From contig NZ_JAUSZN010000001.1 of the NCBI RefSeq assembly GCF_030817595.1, positions 5,940,001-6,004,000 on the forward strand: 64,000 nt of DNA. Reading direction: 5' to 3'. Under the pieces are notes generated by a model. That model was not told the DNA's origin. It saw only the letters and a list, made by a program, of their open reading frames with translations, and searched no databases. Source of the DNA: Neobacillus niacini (GTDB taxonomy: Bacteria; Bacillota; Bacilli; Bacillales; Cytobacillaceae). Shown here in pieces: positions 43,303 through 55,491 of this stretch. The translations under genes and the position numbers were made by a program. The first letter of the stretch is position 1. Each line of letters starts with the position of its first letter.

Positions 43303-45138
43303 ATGAACAGAGAAGATAAACTAAAAAGACAATCAAAGATAAGAAATTTCTCGATTATAGCCCATATTGACCATGGGAAATCAACATTAGCTGACCGTAT
43401 ATTAGAAAAAACGAATGCATTAACTTCTCGTGAAATGAAGGATCAGCTTTTAGATTCGATGGATTTAGAAAGAGAACGCGGGATAACGATAAAGTTAAAT
43501 GCTGTTCAATTAAAATACAAAGCAAAAGACGGTGAAGAGTATACCTTCCATCTCATCGATACACCAGGACACGTCGATTTTACCTATGAGGTTTCACGTT
43601 CCCTTGCTGCTTGTGAAGGTGCTGTTTTAGTTGTTGACGCAGCACAGGGTATTGAAGCGCAAACCTTAGCGAACGTTTATCTTGCACTAGACAATAACCT
43701 CGAAATTTTACCTGTTATCAATAAAATTGACTTACCTAGTGCTGAACCTGAAAGAGTACGTAACGAAATTGAAGAAGTTATTGGACTTGATGCCTCCGAA
43801 GCAGTATTAGCCTCGGCTAAAGCAGGTATTGGGATTGAAGATATCCTCGAACAGGTAGTGAAAAGTGTCCCTGCTCCAACTGGTGATCCTGATGCTCCAT
43901 TAAAAGCATTGATTTTTGACTCCCTTTACGATGCCTATCGTGGTGTTGTGGCTTACATTCGAGTGGTCGAGGGCAGTGTAAAAGTAGGCGACAAAATAAA
44001 AATGATGGCAACAGGTGCTGAATTTGAAGTAAATGAAGTTGGGGTCTTTACTCCTAAATCTACACTTCTAAACGAGTTAACTGTTGGTGATGTTGGGTTC
44101 CTTTCAGCGTCAATTAAAAATGTTGGCGATACTCGTGTCGGTGATACGATTACGAATGCTAAAAACGGTGCATCCGAACCGCTCCCAGGTTACCGTAAAT
44201 TAAACCCAATGGTGTATTGTGGCTTGTACCCAATCGATACAGCAAAATTTAATGATTTACGTGAAGCGCTGGAGAAACTGCAGTTAAATGATTCTGCGCT
44301 CCAATTTGAGCCTGAAACATCTCAAGCCTTAGGTTTTGGTTTCCGCTGTGGATTCTTAGGTCTTCTTCATATGGAGATTATTCAAGAGCGTATTGAGCGT
44401 GAATTTAAGATTGATTTGATTACGACGGCTCCGAGTGTTATCTATGATGTACACATGACAAATGGCACTCAAATAAAAGTGGATAACCCTTCAAATCTTC
44501 CGGATCCACAGAAAATTGACCATGTTGAAGAGCCGTACGTAAAAGCAACGATGATGGCTCCAAATGAATATGTCGGTGCGATTATGGAGCTGTGCCAGCA
44601 AAAGCGTGGTATGTTTATTAATATGGAATACCAAGGTGAAAACCGTGTAAGCATCATCTATGAAATTCCGTTAGCAGAAATTGTTTATGATTTCTTTGAT
44701 CAACTTAAATCTAGCACCCGAGGCTATGCATCATTTGATTATGAGTTAATTGGCTACAAACCGTCTAGCTTGGTTAAGATGGATATATTGTTAAACGCTG
44801 AAAAGGTGGATGCTTTAAGCTTTATCGTTCATAAAGATTTTGCCTATGAACGTGGCAAAGTCATTGTTGAGAAGCTAAAGGAATTAATCCCAAGGCAGCA
44901 ATTCGAAGTTCCTGTCCAAGCCGCAATTGGTCAAAAAATTGTTGCTCGTTCAACCATTAAATCCATGGGTAAAAACGTATTGGCTAAATGTTATGGGGGA
45001 GATATCTCCCGTAAACGAAAGTTGCTTGAGAAACAAAAAGAAGGTAAAAAACGGATGAAACAGGTTGGTTCTGTTGAGGTCCCGCAAGAAGCTTTCATGG
45101 CTGTTCTTAAAATGGATGATAACAATACAAAAAAATAA
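43303..45138 (+). CDS. lepA: elongation factor 4 (LepA), GTPase
   Basis: A 611-residue translational GTPase, membrane- or ribosome-associated, that remodels post-translocation ribosomes. G1 [11 protein letters not shown]2 region RGITIKLN, G3 DTPGHVDF, G4 NKIDLP, and the LepA-specific C-terminal domain ([26 protein letters not shown]). Length and motifs are canonical. GTAGGAGTG precedes ATG 43303. A terminator and a full palindromic repeat separate it from hemW. Confidence 0.98.
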   Translation: MNREDKLKRQSKIRNFSIIAHIDHGKSTLADRILEKTNALTSREMKDQLLDSMDLERERGITIKLNAVQLKYKAKDGEEYTFHLIDTPGHVDFTYEVSRSLAACEGAVLVVDAAQGIEAQTLANVYLALDNNLEILPVINKIDLPSAEPERVRNEIEEVIGLDASEAVLASAKAGIGIEDILEQVVKSVPAPTGDPDAPLKALIFDSLYDAYRGVVAYIRVVEGSVKVGDKIKMMATGAEFEVNEVGVFTPKSTLLNELTVGDVGFLSASIKNVGDTRVGDTITNAKNGASEPLPGYRKLNPMVYCGLYPIDTAKFNDLREALEKLQLNDSALQFEPETSQALGFGFRCGFLGLLHMEIIQERIEREFKIDLITTAPSVIYDVHMTNGTQIKVDNPSNLPDPQKIDHVEEPYVKATMMAPNEYVGAIMELCQQKRGMFINMEYQGENRVSIIYEIPLAEIVYDFFDQLKSSTRGYASFDYELIGYKPSSLVKMDILLNAEKVDALSFIVHKDFAYERGKVIVEKLKELIPRQQFEVPVQAAIGQKIVARSTIKSMGKNVLAKCYGGDISRKRKLLEKQKEGKKRMKQVGSVEVPQEAFMAVLKMDDNNTKK

Positions 45139-45148
45139 AAAATGAAAC

Positions 45149-45194
45149 GGGAGGTTGGGATGTCTAATTATAGGCGAAATCCAGCCTCTTTTTA
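45149..45194 (+). terminator. lepA terminator
   Basis: Long stem GAGGTTGGGAT / ATCCAGCCTC (one bulge) around a 17-nt loop, followed by TTTTTA. Confidence 0.75.
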
Positions 45195-45206
45195 CTAGAA
45201 AAAAAT

Positions 45207-45327
45207 GTCTAGCTGCAGCGCCTAGGGGCTCTAAGGTCTAAGTCAATCCGTCAGAAAGGTTAAAGAACAACCTTCCCGCCGGCTCGTCTTATGCCTGTCG
45301 CCCCTGAGCAAGGCGCTTCCGCTTTTC
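45207..45327 (+). repeat. ~120-bp imperfect palindromic repeat, full copy
   Basis: Left end GTCTAGCTGCAGCGCCTAGG, AAGGTT/AACCTT centre and right end AAGGCGCTTCCGCTTTTC. It is slightly diverged in the GGGGTCATAAG region (reads TAAGGTCTAAG). Its right end lies 15 bases before the hemW start. Confidence 0.85.
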
Positions 45328-45342
45328 CAGGAAGGTGAAAAT

Positions 45343-46485
45343 ATGATTAAAGCTGCTTATCTCCATATACCCTTTTGTGAGCATATTTGCCATTATTGTG
45401 ATTTTAATAAAGTTTTTCTAAAGGGGCAGCCGGTGGATGAATATCTACTGGCACTTGAGCAGGAAATGATTCTTACGTTACAAAAATATCCTACTAATGG
45501 ACTGGAAACCATCTTTGTAGGCGGAGGAACTCCCACTTCTTTAAATGAAAAACAGCTAGACCGGTTTTGCGAAAGTATAACCAGAAACTTACCGATGGGC
45601 AACAAGGTTGAATTTACTTTCGAAGCAAATCCAGGTGATTTAACAAAAGGAAAGTTACAAATATTAAAAGATGCAGGTGTAAACCGACTCAGTCTCGGAG
45701 TTCAAACCTTTAATGATGAATTATTAAAGAGTATTGGCCGTGTACATCGTGCTAAGGATGTTTACCAGACTGTAGACAATGCCAAGTCTATTGGTTTCGA
45801 AAACATCAGCATTGATTTAATTTTCAGTCTGCCTACCCAAACCATTACTGATTTTAAGGAGTCATTGACTCAAGCTTTTACACTAGACATTCAACATTAT
45901 TCGGCATATTCATTAATTATTGAACCTAAGACCGTTTTTTACAATCTAATGCAAAAAGGGAAACTTCCTACACTAGGAGAAGATACAGAAGCAGCGATGT
46001 ATGAACTCGTAATGGAGGAAATGGAACAGCACGGTTACAACCAGTATGAAATAAGTAATTTTTCACAGCCTGGCTATGAAAGCAAACATAACCTAACATA
46101 CTGGAATAACGATTACTATTATGGGTTTGGTGCAGGAGCTCACAGCTATGTGAATGGCTGGAGACGCTCCAATGCAGGACCATTAAAAAAATATATGGAA
46201 CAACTTGCTGACGGAAAGCTCCCTATCTTTGAAGAACATCAAACTTCCAAAGCAGAACAAATAGAAGAAGAAATGTTTTTAGGTCTGCGAAAAACAGATG
46301 GAGTATCTATATCCCATTTCATCGCAAAGTTTGATATGGACCCACTGCGAATTTTTGAAAATGAAATTTCAGACTTGATCGCTAAAAAATGGATAGAAGT
46401 GAAAGATGATAATATTTATTTAACAAAAACAGGGCGGCTGCTGGGTAATGAGGTTTTTCAATCATTTTTAGGAGTCACTAGCTAA
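45343..46485 (+). CDS. hemW: radical SAM heme chaperone HemW
   Basis: A 380-residue radical SAM protein with the C12-x3-C16-x2-C19 cluster motif, FVGGGTPTSL and the HemN-like barrel continuing to GAGAHSYVNGWR. B. subtilis annotations often call it HemN or coproporphyrinogen oxidase; the sequence has the compact HemW form without the long N-terminal extension, so it is more likely a heme chaperone. AGGAAGGTG, just after the repeat, precedes the ATG. Confidence 0.93.
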   Translation: MIKAAYLHIPFCEHICHYCDFNKVFLKGQPVDEYLLALEQEMILTLQKYPTNGLETIFVGGGTPTSLNEKQLDRFCESITRNLPMGNKVEFTFEANPGDLTKGKLQILKDAGVNRLSLGVQTFNDELLKSIGRVHRAKDVYQTVDNAKSIGFENISIDLIFSLPTQTITDFKESLTQAFTLDIQHYSAYSLIIEPKTVFYNLMQKGKLPTLGEDTEAAMYELVMEEMEQHGYNQYEISNFSQPGYESKHNLTYWNNDYYYGFGAGAHSYVNGWRRSNAGPLKKYMEQLADGKLPIFEEHQTSKAEQIEEEMFLGLRKTDGVSISHFIAKFDMDPLRIFENEISDLIAKKWIEVKDDNIYLTKTGRLLGNEVFQSFLGVTS

Positions 46486-46527
46486 AGCTTTTTACTGGTG
46501 ACTTTGCAAATTCTTAGTATCAAATGA

Positions 46528-46555
46528 TTGACACCATCCCCCTATTTTTGATAAT
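46528..46555 (+). promoter_or_regulatory. SigA promoter of the hrcA-grpE-dnaK operon
   Basis: TTGACA (46528-46533), 16 bp, GATAAT (46550-46555), directly upstream of the CIRCE element. Confidence 0.8.
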
Positions 46556-46567
46556 TTATTAATAGAA

Positions 46568-46594
46568 TTAGCACTCGACTTCGATGAGTGCTAA
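46568..46594. promoter_or_regulatory. CIRCE operator for HrcA
   Basis: Perfect consensus TTAGCACTC-N9-GAGTGCTAA. HrcA binds here to repress its own operon; heat-damaged protein titrates GroE and relieves it. Confidence 0.97.
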
Positions 46595-46609
46595 CAGAGG
46601 TGATGAAAG

Positions 46610-47641
46610 GTGTTAACAGATCGTCAATTATTGATTCTTCAGGTTATTGTTGATGATTTTATTCGGTCTGCACAACCTGTCGGCTCAAGGAGTTTGTCGA
46701 AAAAAGAAGAGATTTCATTTAGTTCAGCAACAATTCGGAATGAAATGGCAGACCTTGAAGAGTTAGGCTTTATAGAAAAAACGCATACTTCTTCTGGTCG
46801 TGTTCCTTCTGAAAAAGGCTATCGGTATTATGTAGACCATTTGCTGTCGCCACAAGCATTAAACAAGCAGGATATTTCGATTATTCAATCGATTTTTGCG
46901 GAAAGGATTTTTGAGTTTGAGAAAATCATTCAAAAATCAGCAAAAATCCTATCTGAGTTAACCAATTATACTTCAATCGTTTTAGGTCCTGCGGCCAGTT
47001 TTAATAAACTTAAACGGATACAGATCATTCCTTTAAACAAAGAGAGTGCAGTAGCAATCTTTGTAACCGATTCGGGCCATGTTGAAAACCGAACATTTTA
47101 TTTGCCTCCATCTGTGGATGCGAGTGACTTGGAAAAGACAGTCAATATTCTAAATGAGCGTTTGACTGGGGTAGCCCTTGAAGATTTAAATGATAAAATC
47201 TACAAGGAAGTAGCAATGTTATTAAGGCAGCATATTCGTAATTACGATTTAATGATGCATACTATTGCTGATTCACTAAAAATGCCTGTTAATGAAAAGC
47301 TCTTCTTTGGCGGAAAGACAAATATGTTAAGTCAGCCAGAGTTTCATGATATCAGTAAAATTCGTGATTTATTACAAATGATTGATCACGAAGAGTGGAT
47401 TTATCCTTTAATTAAAAATGACTCTGCTGGTATTAATGTAAAAATCGGCAGAGAAAACAACAACAGTGCAATGGAAAATTGCAGCCTAATTACTGCAACC
47501 TATTCCGTTGGAGCTGAAAGTTTAGGAACGATTGCCATTCTTGGGCCAACTAGAATGGAGTACTCACGTGTAATAAGCTTGCTGCAGTTTTTAAGTAACG
47601 ATTTAACTTCAGTGTTAACGAAACTGTATCAAAAATATTAG
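46610..47641 (+). CDS. hrcA: heat-inducible transcription repressor HrcA
   Basis: A 343-residue repressor that binds CIRCE. It has an N-terminal winged helix-turn-helix ([56 protein letters not shown]) followed by a GAF-like domain and a dimerisation region. GTG 46610 follows GAGGTGATGAAAGG. It controls itself and grpE-dnaK downstream. Confidence 0.97.
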   Translation: MLTDRQLLILQVIVDDFIRSAQPVGSRSLSKKEEISFSSATIRNEMADLEELGFIEKTHTSSGRVPSEKGYRYYVDHLLSPQALNKQDISIIQSIFAERIFEFEKIIQKSAKILSELTNYTSIVLGPAASFNKLKRIQIIPLNKESAVAIFVTDSGHVENRTFYLPPSVDASDLEKTVNILNERLTGVALEDLNDKIYKEVAMLLRQHIRNYDLMMHTIADSLKMPVNEKLFFGGKTNMLSQPEFHDISKIRDLLQMIDHEEWIYPLIKNDSAGINVKIGRENNNSAMENCSLITATYSVGAESLGTIAILGPTRMEYSRVISLLQFLSNDLTSVLTKLYQKY

Positions 47642-47660
47642 CAGTGGAAATATTGAGTAA

Positions 47661-47684
47661 GGGTGAAAAGCTCTTTTTTCACCC
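47661..47684 (+). other. hairpin between hrcA and grpE without a T run
   Basis: Stem GGGTGAAAA / TTTTCACCC with a 6-nt loop, followed by CGCCTT rather than T. It could be a processing or partial-attenuation site that sets the hrcA to grpE ratio. Confidence 0.5.
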
Positions 47685-47747
47685 CGCCTTATCATGAAAT
47701 TAACAACTACCATAAATGTTTAACAATCCTTTAAGGAGGTGAGTAAG

Positions 47748-48329
47748 TTGACAGAAGAAAAGAACAACACGCTTAATGAGGAAGTTGAATCTGAAACAGT
47801 TGAACTTACCAATGAAGAAGTTGAAACAGTTTTTGCTGAAGCAGAGGATTCCAAAGATGATTCAACAAACATAGACTATGCTGCTGAAATTCAAAACCTC
47901 ACAAGTAAATTAGAAGAAGCTGATAATCGTTACCTGCGTCTTCAAGCAGATTTTGATAACTTTCGCCGTCGCACTCGATTAGATATTGAAGCGGGTGAAA
48001 AATATAAAGCACAAAAGTTAGTGACTGAATTGCTTCCGACTTTGGACAATTTCGAAAGAGCACTTCAAATAGAAGCTGATAATGATCAAACACGCTCCTT
48101 GCTACAAGGAATGGAAATGGTTTATCGTAGTTTAGTCGACGCCTTGAAAAAAGAAGGTGTTGAACCAATTGAAGCAGTTGGAAAAGAGTTTGATCCAAAT
48201 TTCCACCAAGCAGTAATGCAAGGAGAAGATGAGAATTTTGGCTCTAATATCGTAAGCGCTGAATTCCAAAAAGGGTACATGTTAAAGGATCGAGTAATCC
48301 GCCCATCAATGGTTAAGGTAAATCAATAA
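47748..48329 (+). CDS. grpE: nucleotide exchange factor GrpE
   Basis: A 193-residue DnaK co-chaperone. An acidic, disordered N-terminus leads to the long coiled coil ([29 protein letters not shown]) and the beta-wing domain ([14 protein letters not shown]...[10 protein letters not shown]). The AAGGAGGTGAG at 47733-47743 is 5 nt before TTG 47748, which gives M-T-E-E-K; a GTG inside the ribosome-binding site at 47739 is unlikely as a start. Confidence 0.95.
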   Translation: MTEEKNNTLNEEVESETVELTNEEVETVFAEAEDSKDDSTNIDYAAEIQNLTSKLEEADNRYLRLQADFDNFRRRTRLDIEAGEKYKAQKLVTELLPTLDNFERALQIEADNDQTRSLLQGMEMVYRSLVDALKKEGVEPIEAVGKEFDPNFHQAVMQGEDENFGSNIVSAEFQKGYMLKDRVIRPSMVKVNQ

Positions 48330-50195
<1,866 letters not shown>

Positions 50196-50213
50196 AAATT
50201 TCTTTCTTATGAA

Positions 50214-50246
50214 AAAGTCAAAGTCAGCATCGGCTTTGGCTTTTTC
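50214..50246 (+). terminator. terminator between dnaK and dnaJ
   Basis: AAAGTCAAAG / CTTTGGCTTT with a 10-nt loop, then TTTTTC. Confidence 0.8.
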
Positions 50247-50265
50247 ATTGTTAAAGTTATTATAT

Positions 50266-50328
50266 GTCCAGCTTCAGGCGCTATCGGCTCGGGGCATAAG
50301 CCGATAAGCAAGCGCCTTACGCATTTCG
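50266..50328 (+). repeat. divergent short relative of the palindromic repeat
   Basis: TGTCCAGCTTCAGGCGCT at the left, then TATCGGCT...AGCCGATA as an inner stem and AGCGCCT at the right. It resembles the left end of the ~120-bp family but the centre differs. It separates dnaK from the dnaJ promoter. Confidence 0.55.
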
Positions 50329-50331
50329 TAT

Positions 50332-50360
50332 TGCAATTAACTTCTAATAGATGTTAGAAT
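50332..50360 (+). promoter_or_regulatory. SigA-like promoter of dnaJ
   Basis: TTGCAA (50332-50337), 17 bp, TAGAAT (50355-50360), 33 bases before the dnaJ start. With the terminator at 50214 it suggests dnaJ is partly independent of CIRCE. Confidence 0.65.
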
Positions 50361-50393
50361 AATCTTTATGTGAAAGATTCGGGAGTGGTAATC

Positions 50394-51521
50394 ATGAGTA
50401 AACGAGATTACTATGAAGTGCTTGGAGTTAGTAAGAGCGCTTCTAAGGATGAGATAAAAAAAGCATATCGAAAGCTCTCTAAACAATATCATCCAGATAT
50501 TAACAAAGAGGCTGATGCTGCAGATAAATTTAAAGAAATCGCTGAAGCTTATGAGGTTTTAAGCGATGATCAAAAAAAGGCCCATTATGATCAATTTGGT
50601 CATACTGATCCAAACCAAGGCTTCGGTGGCGGCGCTGATTTCGGCGGTGGTTTCGGCGGTTTTGAAGATATTTTTAATACCTTTTTTGGCGGGGGTGGTT
50701 CGCGCCGACGTGATCCAAATGCCCCAAGACAAGGTGCAGACCTTCAATATACAATGACCATTTCTTTTGAAGAAGCGGCTTTCGGAAAAGAAACAGATAT
50801 TGAAATCCCACGCGAAGAGACATGTGGTACATGTAACGGTTCTGGTGCTAAAAAGGGAACAAACCCAGAAACCTGTCAACACTGTCATGGAACAGGACAG
50901 TTAAATATTGAGCAAAATACACCATTTGGCAGAGTGGTTAATCGCCGTACTTGTCATCATTGTAACGGCACAGGTAAAGAGATTAAACATAAATGTTCAA
51001 CCTGTGGCGGAACTGGTAAAGTGAAAAAACGGAAAAAGATTCATGTTAAAATCCCTGCAGGTATTGATGATGGTCAGCAGTTAAGGATTTCCGGACAAGG
51101 TGAAGGCGGAATTAACGGTGGACCTTCTGGAGATTTATATATTGTTTTCCACGTTAGAGAACATGAGTTTTTTGAAAGAGATGGCGATGATGTTTATTGC
51201 GAAATGCCTATCACCTTTGTTCAAGCATCGCTTGGAGATGAAATCGAAGTCCCAACCCTGCATGGCAAAGTAAAAGTAAAGGTCCCATCTGGTACGCAGA
51301 CAGGAACAAAATTCCGACTTAAAGGTAAAGGAATTCCGAATGTACGTGGATATGGAACCGGGGATCAGCACATAATCGTCCGAATTATTACTCCAACTAA
51401 GTTAACCGATAAACAAAAGCAACTTCTTCGTGAATTTGCTGAACTTAGTGGAAATTCACCAATTGGTGAACATGAAGAAGGTTTCTTCTCAAAAGTAAAA
51501 CGAGCCTTTAAAGGCGAGTAA
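50394..51521 (+). CDS. dnaJ: molecular chaperone DnaJ (Hsp40)
   Basis: A 375-residue J-domain co-chaperone for DnaK. H33-P34-D35 lies in the J domain; a Gly/Phe-rich linker follows; the zinc-binding domain has four CxxCxGxG knuckles ([32 protein letters not shown]); then come the C-terminal client-binding domains. GGGAGTGG precedes ATG 50394. It is followed at close spacing by prmA. Confidence 0.98.
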   Translation: MSKRDYYEVLGVSKSASKDEIKKAYRKLSKQYHPDINKEADAADKFKEIAEAYEVLSDDQKKAHYDQFGHTDPNQGFGGGADFGGGFGGFEDIFNTFFGGGGSRRRDPNAPRQGADLQYTMTISFEEAAFGKETDIEIPREETCGTCNGSGAKKGTNPETCQHCHGTGQLNIEQNTPFGRVVNRRTCHHCNGTGKEIKHKCSTCGGTGKVKKRKKIHVKIPAGIDDGQQLRISGQGEGGINGGPSGDLYIVFHVREHEFFERDGDDVYCEMPITFVQASLGDEIEVPTLHGKVKVKVPSGTQTGTKFRLKGKGIPNVRGYGTGDQHIIVRIITPTKLTDKQKQLLREFAELSGNSPIGEHEEGFFSKVKRAFKGE

Positions 51522-51538
51522 GGATTGGAGTTGGTAGA

Positions 51539-52480
51539 ATGAAGTGGTCTGAACTTAGTATTCACACTACAAACGAAGCGATTGAACCAATATCGCATAT
51601 TTTACATGAGGCCGGTGCTAGCGGTGTAGTTATTGAAGATCCTTTTGAACTAACAAAGGAGAGGCAAGATCAGTTCGGGGAAATCTACCAACTCAATCCT
51701 GATGATTACCCTGAAGAAGGAGTCATTGTGAAAGCCTATTTACCTGTTAACAGCTTCTTAGGTGAAACGGTAGACGCAATAAAAGAATCAATCAATAACC
51801 TTATTATTCACAATATTGATATTGGAATAAATAAAGTCACTATTAGTGAAGTGAACGAAGAAGAATGGGCAACAGCATGGAAGAAATATTATCACCCTGT
51901 TAAAATTTCAGAGAAGTTTACGATTGTTCCTACATGGGAGATCTACACTCCAGTCAGCAGTGATGAATTAATCATTGAATTGGATCCTGGAATGGCATTC
52001 GGAACTGGAACACATCCAACAACGGTTATGTGTATCCAAGCTTTAGAAAGAACAGTCCGACCTGGTGACAGGGTAATTGATGTTGGAACTGGATCAGGTG
52101 TGCTAAGTATCGCTGCCGCTATGCTCGGTGCAGAAGATGTTCGTGCCTATGATTTAGATGAAGTTGCCGTAACATCAGCGCGACTCAACATAAAGCTTAA
52201 TAAAGTGAGTGAAAAAGTAGCCACTTCGCAAAATAACCTTTTAGATGGCGTCGAAGAGAATTCAGCTGACGTGGTTGTGGCCAATATTTTAGCTGAAGTT
52301 ATTTTACGTTTTACAGATGATGTAGCACATGTTGTGAAACCTGGAGGAACTTTTATTGCCTCAGGAATTATTCAGCAGAAGAAAGATCAAGTAAAAGAAG
52401 GACTCATTCAGTCCGGATTTGAAATTACCGAAACCATCTTAATGGAAGATTGGGTTGCGATTATTGCTAAAAGGGTATAA
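51539..52480 (+). CDS. prmA: ribosomal protein L11 methyltransferase
   Basis: A 313-residue SAM-dependent methyltransferase that methylates L11. The N-terminal substrate-recognition domain begins [10 protein letters not shown]; the catalytic domain has the PrmA signature [15 protein letters not shown] and [18 protein letters not shown], with NILAEVI. GGATTGGAG precedes the ATG. It is co-transcribed with dnaJ, as in B. subtilis (yqeT). Confidence 0.97.
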   Translation: MKWSELSIHTTNEAIEPISHILHEAGASGVVIEDPFELTKERQDQFGEIYQLNPDDYPEEGVIVKAYLPVNSFLGETVDAIKESINNLIIHNIDIGINKVTISEVNEEEWATAWKKYYHPVKISEKFTIVPTWEIYTPVSSDELIIELDPGMAFGTGTHPTTVMCIQALERTVRPGDRVIDVGTGSGVLSIAAAMLGAEDVRAYDLDEVAVTSARLNIKLNKVSEKVATSQNNLLDGVEENSADVVVANILAEVILRFTDDVAHVVKPGGTFIASGIIQQKKDQVKEGLIQSGFEITETILMEDWVAIIAKRV

Positions 52481-52488
52481 TGCTGTTG

Positions 52489-52511
52489 AAAGGGGATAAA
52501 ACCCCTTTTTT
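52489..52511 (+). terminator. terminator after prmA
   Basis: Stem AAAGGGG / CCCCTTT followed by TTTTTT. Confidence 0.85.
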
Positions 52512-52584
52512 CTATTTCTCTGCTTTAAATGTTACATTCATTGCAGTAAAATAAAGAGTAAAATGTTTTAGAGGGGTGCATCGT

Positions 52585-53337
52585 GTGCAACGGTACTTTG
52601 TTAAACAACGAGCAATTGATAATCGTTTTATGATTGATGGTGATGACCGCCATCATATTATTAAGGTAATGCGCATGGAAATCGGGGACAAAATCATTTG
52701 TGTTGAACCTGAAGGCCAAGCAGCAGTTTGCGAAATTGCAAAAATTACCGATGAACAAGTCGTTGCAGACGTTGTACAATGGAAAGATGAGAAGTCGGAG
52801 CTTCCTATTTTAATTTCGATTGCAAGCGGACTTCCAAAAGGGGACAAGCTTGAATGGATTATTCAAAAAGGTACTGAACTTGGTGCCCGCCAGTTTATTC
52901 CTTTTGCAGCTCGTCGTTCTGTCGTAAAATGGGATGATAAAAAGGCCGGTAAAAAAGTAGAGAGATGGCAAAAAATAGCCAAAGAAGCTGCGGAACAATC
53001 CCATCGTGGAATTGTACCTGAAATTATAAGTCCGATGGATTTTAAAGCTTTGATAGATAGAAGCAAAAATTTTCATTATAAATTAGTTGCTTTCGAGGAA
53101 GAAAGCAGGAGCGGTGAAACTTCTATTTTTTCAGCTACATTACTAAAAATGAAACCTGGGGATTCACTGCTTTTAGTTTTTGGTCCTGAGGGCGGGCTTG
53201 CAGACGAAGAGGTCCACGTACTACAGGAAAATGGTTTTGCCCTATGCGGCTTAGGTCCGCGTATTTTAAGAACGGAAACTGCGCCCTTATATGCTCTAGC
53301 GGCGATTTCCTACCATTTTGAATTAATGAGGAGATGA
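52585..53337 (+). CDS. rsmE: 16S rRNA (uracil1498-N3)-methyltransferase RsmE
   Basis: A 250-residue SPOUT-class methyltransferase (YqeU). The N-terminal PUA-like domain begins MQRYFVKQ; the knotted SPOUT domain has LVFGPEGGLADEEV and LGPRILRTETAPLYALAAI. GAGGGGTG at 52571-52578 is 6 nt before GTG 52585; an earlier GTG at 52576 lies inside the ribosome-binding site. It ends within the mtaB start region. Confidence 0.96.
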   Translation: MQRYFVKQRAIDNRFMIDGDDRHHIIKVMRMEIGDKIICVEPEGQAAVCEIAKITDEQVVADVVQWKDEKSELPILISIASGLPKGDKLEWIIQKGTELGARQFIPFAARRSVVKWDDKKAGKKVERWQKIAKEAAEQSHRGIVPEIISPMDFKALIDRSKNFHYKLVAFEEESRSGETSIFSATLLKMKPGDSLLLVFGPEGGLADEEVHVLQENGFALCGLGPRILRTETAPLYALAAISYHFELMRR

Positions 53338-53342
53338 ATAAA

Positions 53343-54698
53343 ATGCCAACAGTCGCTTTTCATACACTAGGATGTAAGGTGAATCATTATGAGACTGAAG
53401 CAATCTGGCAATTGTTCAAGCAAGAAGGCTATGATCGAGTTGATTTCGAATCAATTTCCGATGTCTATATTATTAATACTTGTACCGTAACAAATACTGG
53501 CGATAAAAAAAGCCGTCAAGTGATTCGTCGTGCTGTCCGGAAAAATCCTGATGCCGTAATTTGTGTTACAGGTTGTTATGCTCAAACCTCACCAGCTGAG
53601 ATTATGGCGATACCGGGTGTTGATATTGTAGTTGGAACCCAGGATCGTGTCAAAATGCTTGATTACATTGAACAGTTTAAAACAGAACGTCAGCCAATAA
53701 ATGGCGTAGGCAATATTATGAAAAATCGTGTTTACGAAGAGCTAGATGTTCCTGCGTTTACAGATCGTACACGTGCTTCGTTGAAAATCCAAGAGGGTTG
53801 TAACAACTTCTGTACTTTCTGTATTATCCCTTGGGCACGTGGGTTAATGAGATCACGTGATCCAAAGGAAGTTATCCGCCAAGCACAGCAGCTTGTGGAT
53901 GCAGGTTATAAAGAAATCGTATTAACCGGGATTCACACAGGCGGCTATGGTGAAGATATGAAGGATTACAATTTAGCCTTGCTGCTCCGTGATCTAGAAG
54001 CGCAAGTTAAAGGTCTTGCAAGACTTCGAATTTCTTCTATTGAAGCAAGCCAAATTACCGATGAGGTAATTGAAGTGATTAAACACTCTAATATTATTGT
54101 TCGCCATTTGCATATCCCATTACAGTCTGGTTCTAACACCGTACTAAAAAGAATGCGTCGTAAGTATACAATGGAATTCTTTGGTGAAAGGTTAGGCCGT
54201 CTAAAAGAAGTGCTTCCAGGACTTGCGGTTACATCAGACGTTATTGTTGGTTTTCCAGGTGAAACAGAAGAAGAATTTATGGAGACTTATAATTTTATCA
54301 AAGATCATAAATTCTCAGAACTGCATGTTTTCCCTTATTCTAAGCGTACAGGAACACCTGCTGCCCGTATGGAAGATCAGGTCGATGAAGAAATTAAAAA
54401 TGAGCGTGTGCATCGCTTAATAACTCTTTCTGATCAGTTAGCAAAGGAATATGCTTCTCAATTTGAAGATGACGTATTAGAAGTAATCCCAGAAGAAGAA
54501 TTCAGAGACGGTATGTATGTAGGATATACAGATAATTATTTAAAAGTTGTGTTCCCTGCAACAGAAGAAATGATTGGTAAACTTGTTAAAGTAAAAATTA
54601 CAAAAGCTGGTTATCCATACAACGAAGGACAGTTTGTCCGAATTGTTGAAGAAGATATAAAAGCAGAAATATTTACAAAAGAAGAAGCTGCAATTTAG
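53343..54698 (+). CDS. mtaB: tRNA (N6-threonylcarbamoyladenosine37-C2)-methylthiotransferase MtaB
   Basis: A 451-residue radical SAM methylthiotransferase (YqeV) that makes ms2t6A37. The N-terminal UPF0004 domain has C11 and further cysteines (TCTVTN, VTGCYAQ) for the auxiliary cluster; the radical SAM motif is C153-x3-C157-x2-C160; a TRAM domain is at the C-terminus. AGGAG is 9 nt before ATG 53343, while ATG 53334 is too close to it. Confidence 0.97.
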   Translation: MPTVAFHTLGCKVNHYETEAIWQLFKQEGYDRVDFESISDVYIINTCTVTNTGDKKSRQVIRRAVRKNPDAVICVTGCYAQTSPAEIMAIPGVDIVVGTQDRVKMLDYIEQFKTERQPINGVGNIMKNRVYEELDVPAFTDRTRASLKIQEGCNNFCTFCIIPWARGLMRSRDPKEVIRQAQQLVDAGYKEIVLTGIHTGGYGEDMKDYNLALLLRDLEAQVKGLARLRISSIEASQITDEVIEVIKHSNIIVRHLHIPLQSGSNTVLKRMRRKYTMEFFGERLGRLKEVLPGLAVTSDVIVGFPGETEEEFMETYNFIKDHKFSELHVFPYSKRTGTPAARMEDQVDEEIKNERVHRLITLSDQLAKEYASQFEDDVLEVIPEEEFRDGMYVGYTDNYLKVVFPATEEMIGKLVKVKITKAGYPYNEGQFVRIVEEDIKAEIFTKEEAAI

Positions 54699-54722
54699 GG
54701 ACCTAGTTTGGTCCTTTTTTTA
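54697..54722 (+). terminator. mtaB terminator
   Basis: Short stem AGGACC / GGTCCT followed by seven T; it touches the stop codon. Confidence 0.8.
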
Positions 54723-54790
54723 TTTGGATTTGGGTACTCTAATGTTAGTATCAAATTTCTTTTTACTTCAGGAGAAAAGGGGCAAGTAAA

Positions 54791-55465
54791 ATGGCTACTA
54801 CCAACGTTGCTTCAATGATAGACCATACATTGTTAAAAGCGGACGCAACCCGCCAGCAAATAGAAACCTTATGCCAAGAAGCGATAGAACATAAGTTTTT
54901 TTCAGTTTGTGTAAATCCAACGTGGGTAAGCACAGCTAGAGATTTACTTAGCGGCAGCGGCGTTAAGGTTTGTACGGTTATTGGATTTCCATTAGGCGCT
55001 ACAACGCCGGAAACAAAGGCTTTTGAGACAAATAATGCGATAGAAAATGGCGCAGATGAAGTAGATATGGTTATCAATATTGGTGCTTTGAAGGATAAAA
55101 ATGATGAGTTAGTTGAGAAAGATATTCGTGCAGTTGTGGAAGCTGCAAAGGGAAGAGCGTTAACAAAGGTTATTATTGAAACAAGCTTGCTTACAAGGGA
55201 AGAAAAGATTCGCGCCTGTGAGCTAGCTGTAAAGGCTGGAACAGACTTTGTAAAAACATCGACAGGATTCTCAACTGGCGGTGCTACTGTTGAGGATATT
55301 AAGCTGATGAGGGAAACTGTTGGACCTGATATTGGAGTAAAAGCCTCTGGTGGAGTACGTAATACCGAAGATACGGAAAAAATGATTGAAGCAGGAGCAA
55401 CGAGAATTGGTGCAAGTGCGGGAGTAGCAATTCTTAAAGGATTAACATCTACTTCTGACTACTAA
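54791..55465 (+). CDS. deoC: deoxyribose-phosphate aldolase
   Basis: A 224-residue class I aldolase that splits deoxyribose 5-phosphate to acetaldehyde and glyceraldehyde 3-phosphate in nucleoside catabolism. Family motifs: [40 protein letters not shown], and the Schiff-base lysine in [22 protein letters not shown] follows. AGGAGAAAAGGGG precedes ATG 54791. It is convergent with yqeW. Confidence 0.98.
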   Translation: MATTNVASMIDHTLLKADATRQQIETLCQEAIEHKFFSVCVNPTWVSTARDLLSGSGVKVCTVIGFPLGATTPETKAFETNNAIENGADEVDMVINIGALKDKNDELVEKDIRAVVEAAKGRALTKVIIETSLLTREEKIRACELAVKAGTDFVKTSTGFSTGGATVEDIKLMRETVGPDIGVKASGGVRNTEDTEKMIEAGATRIGASAGVAILKGLTSTSDY

Positions 55466-55489
55466 AAAAGACGGCCAAGGCCGTCTTTT
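55466..55489. terminator. bidirectional terminator between deoC and yqeW
   Basis: AAAAGACGGCC-AA-GGCCGTCTTTT serves both convergent genes. Confidence 0.9.
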
Positions 55490-55491
55490 AG

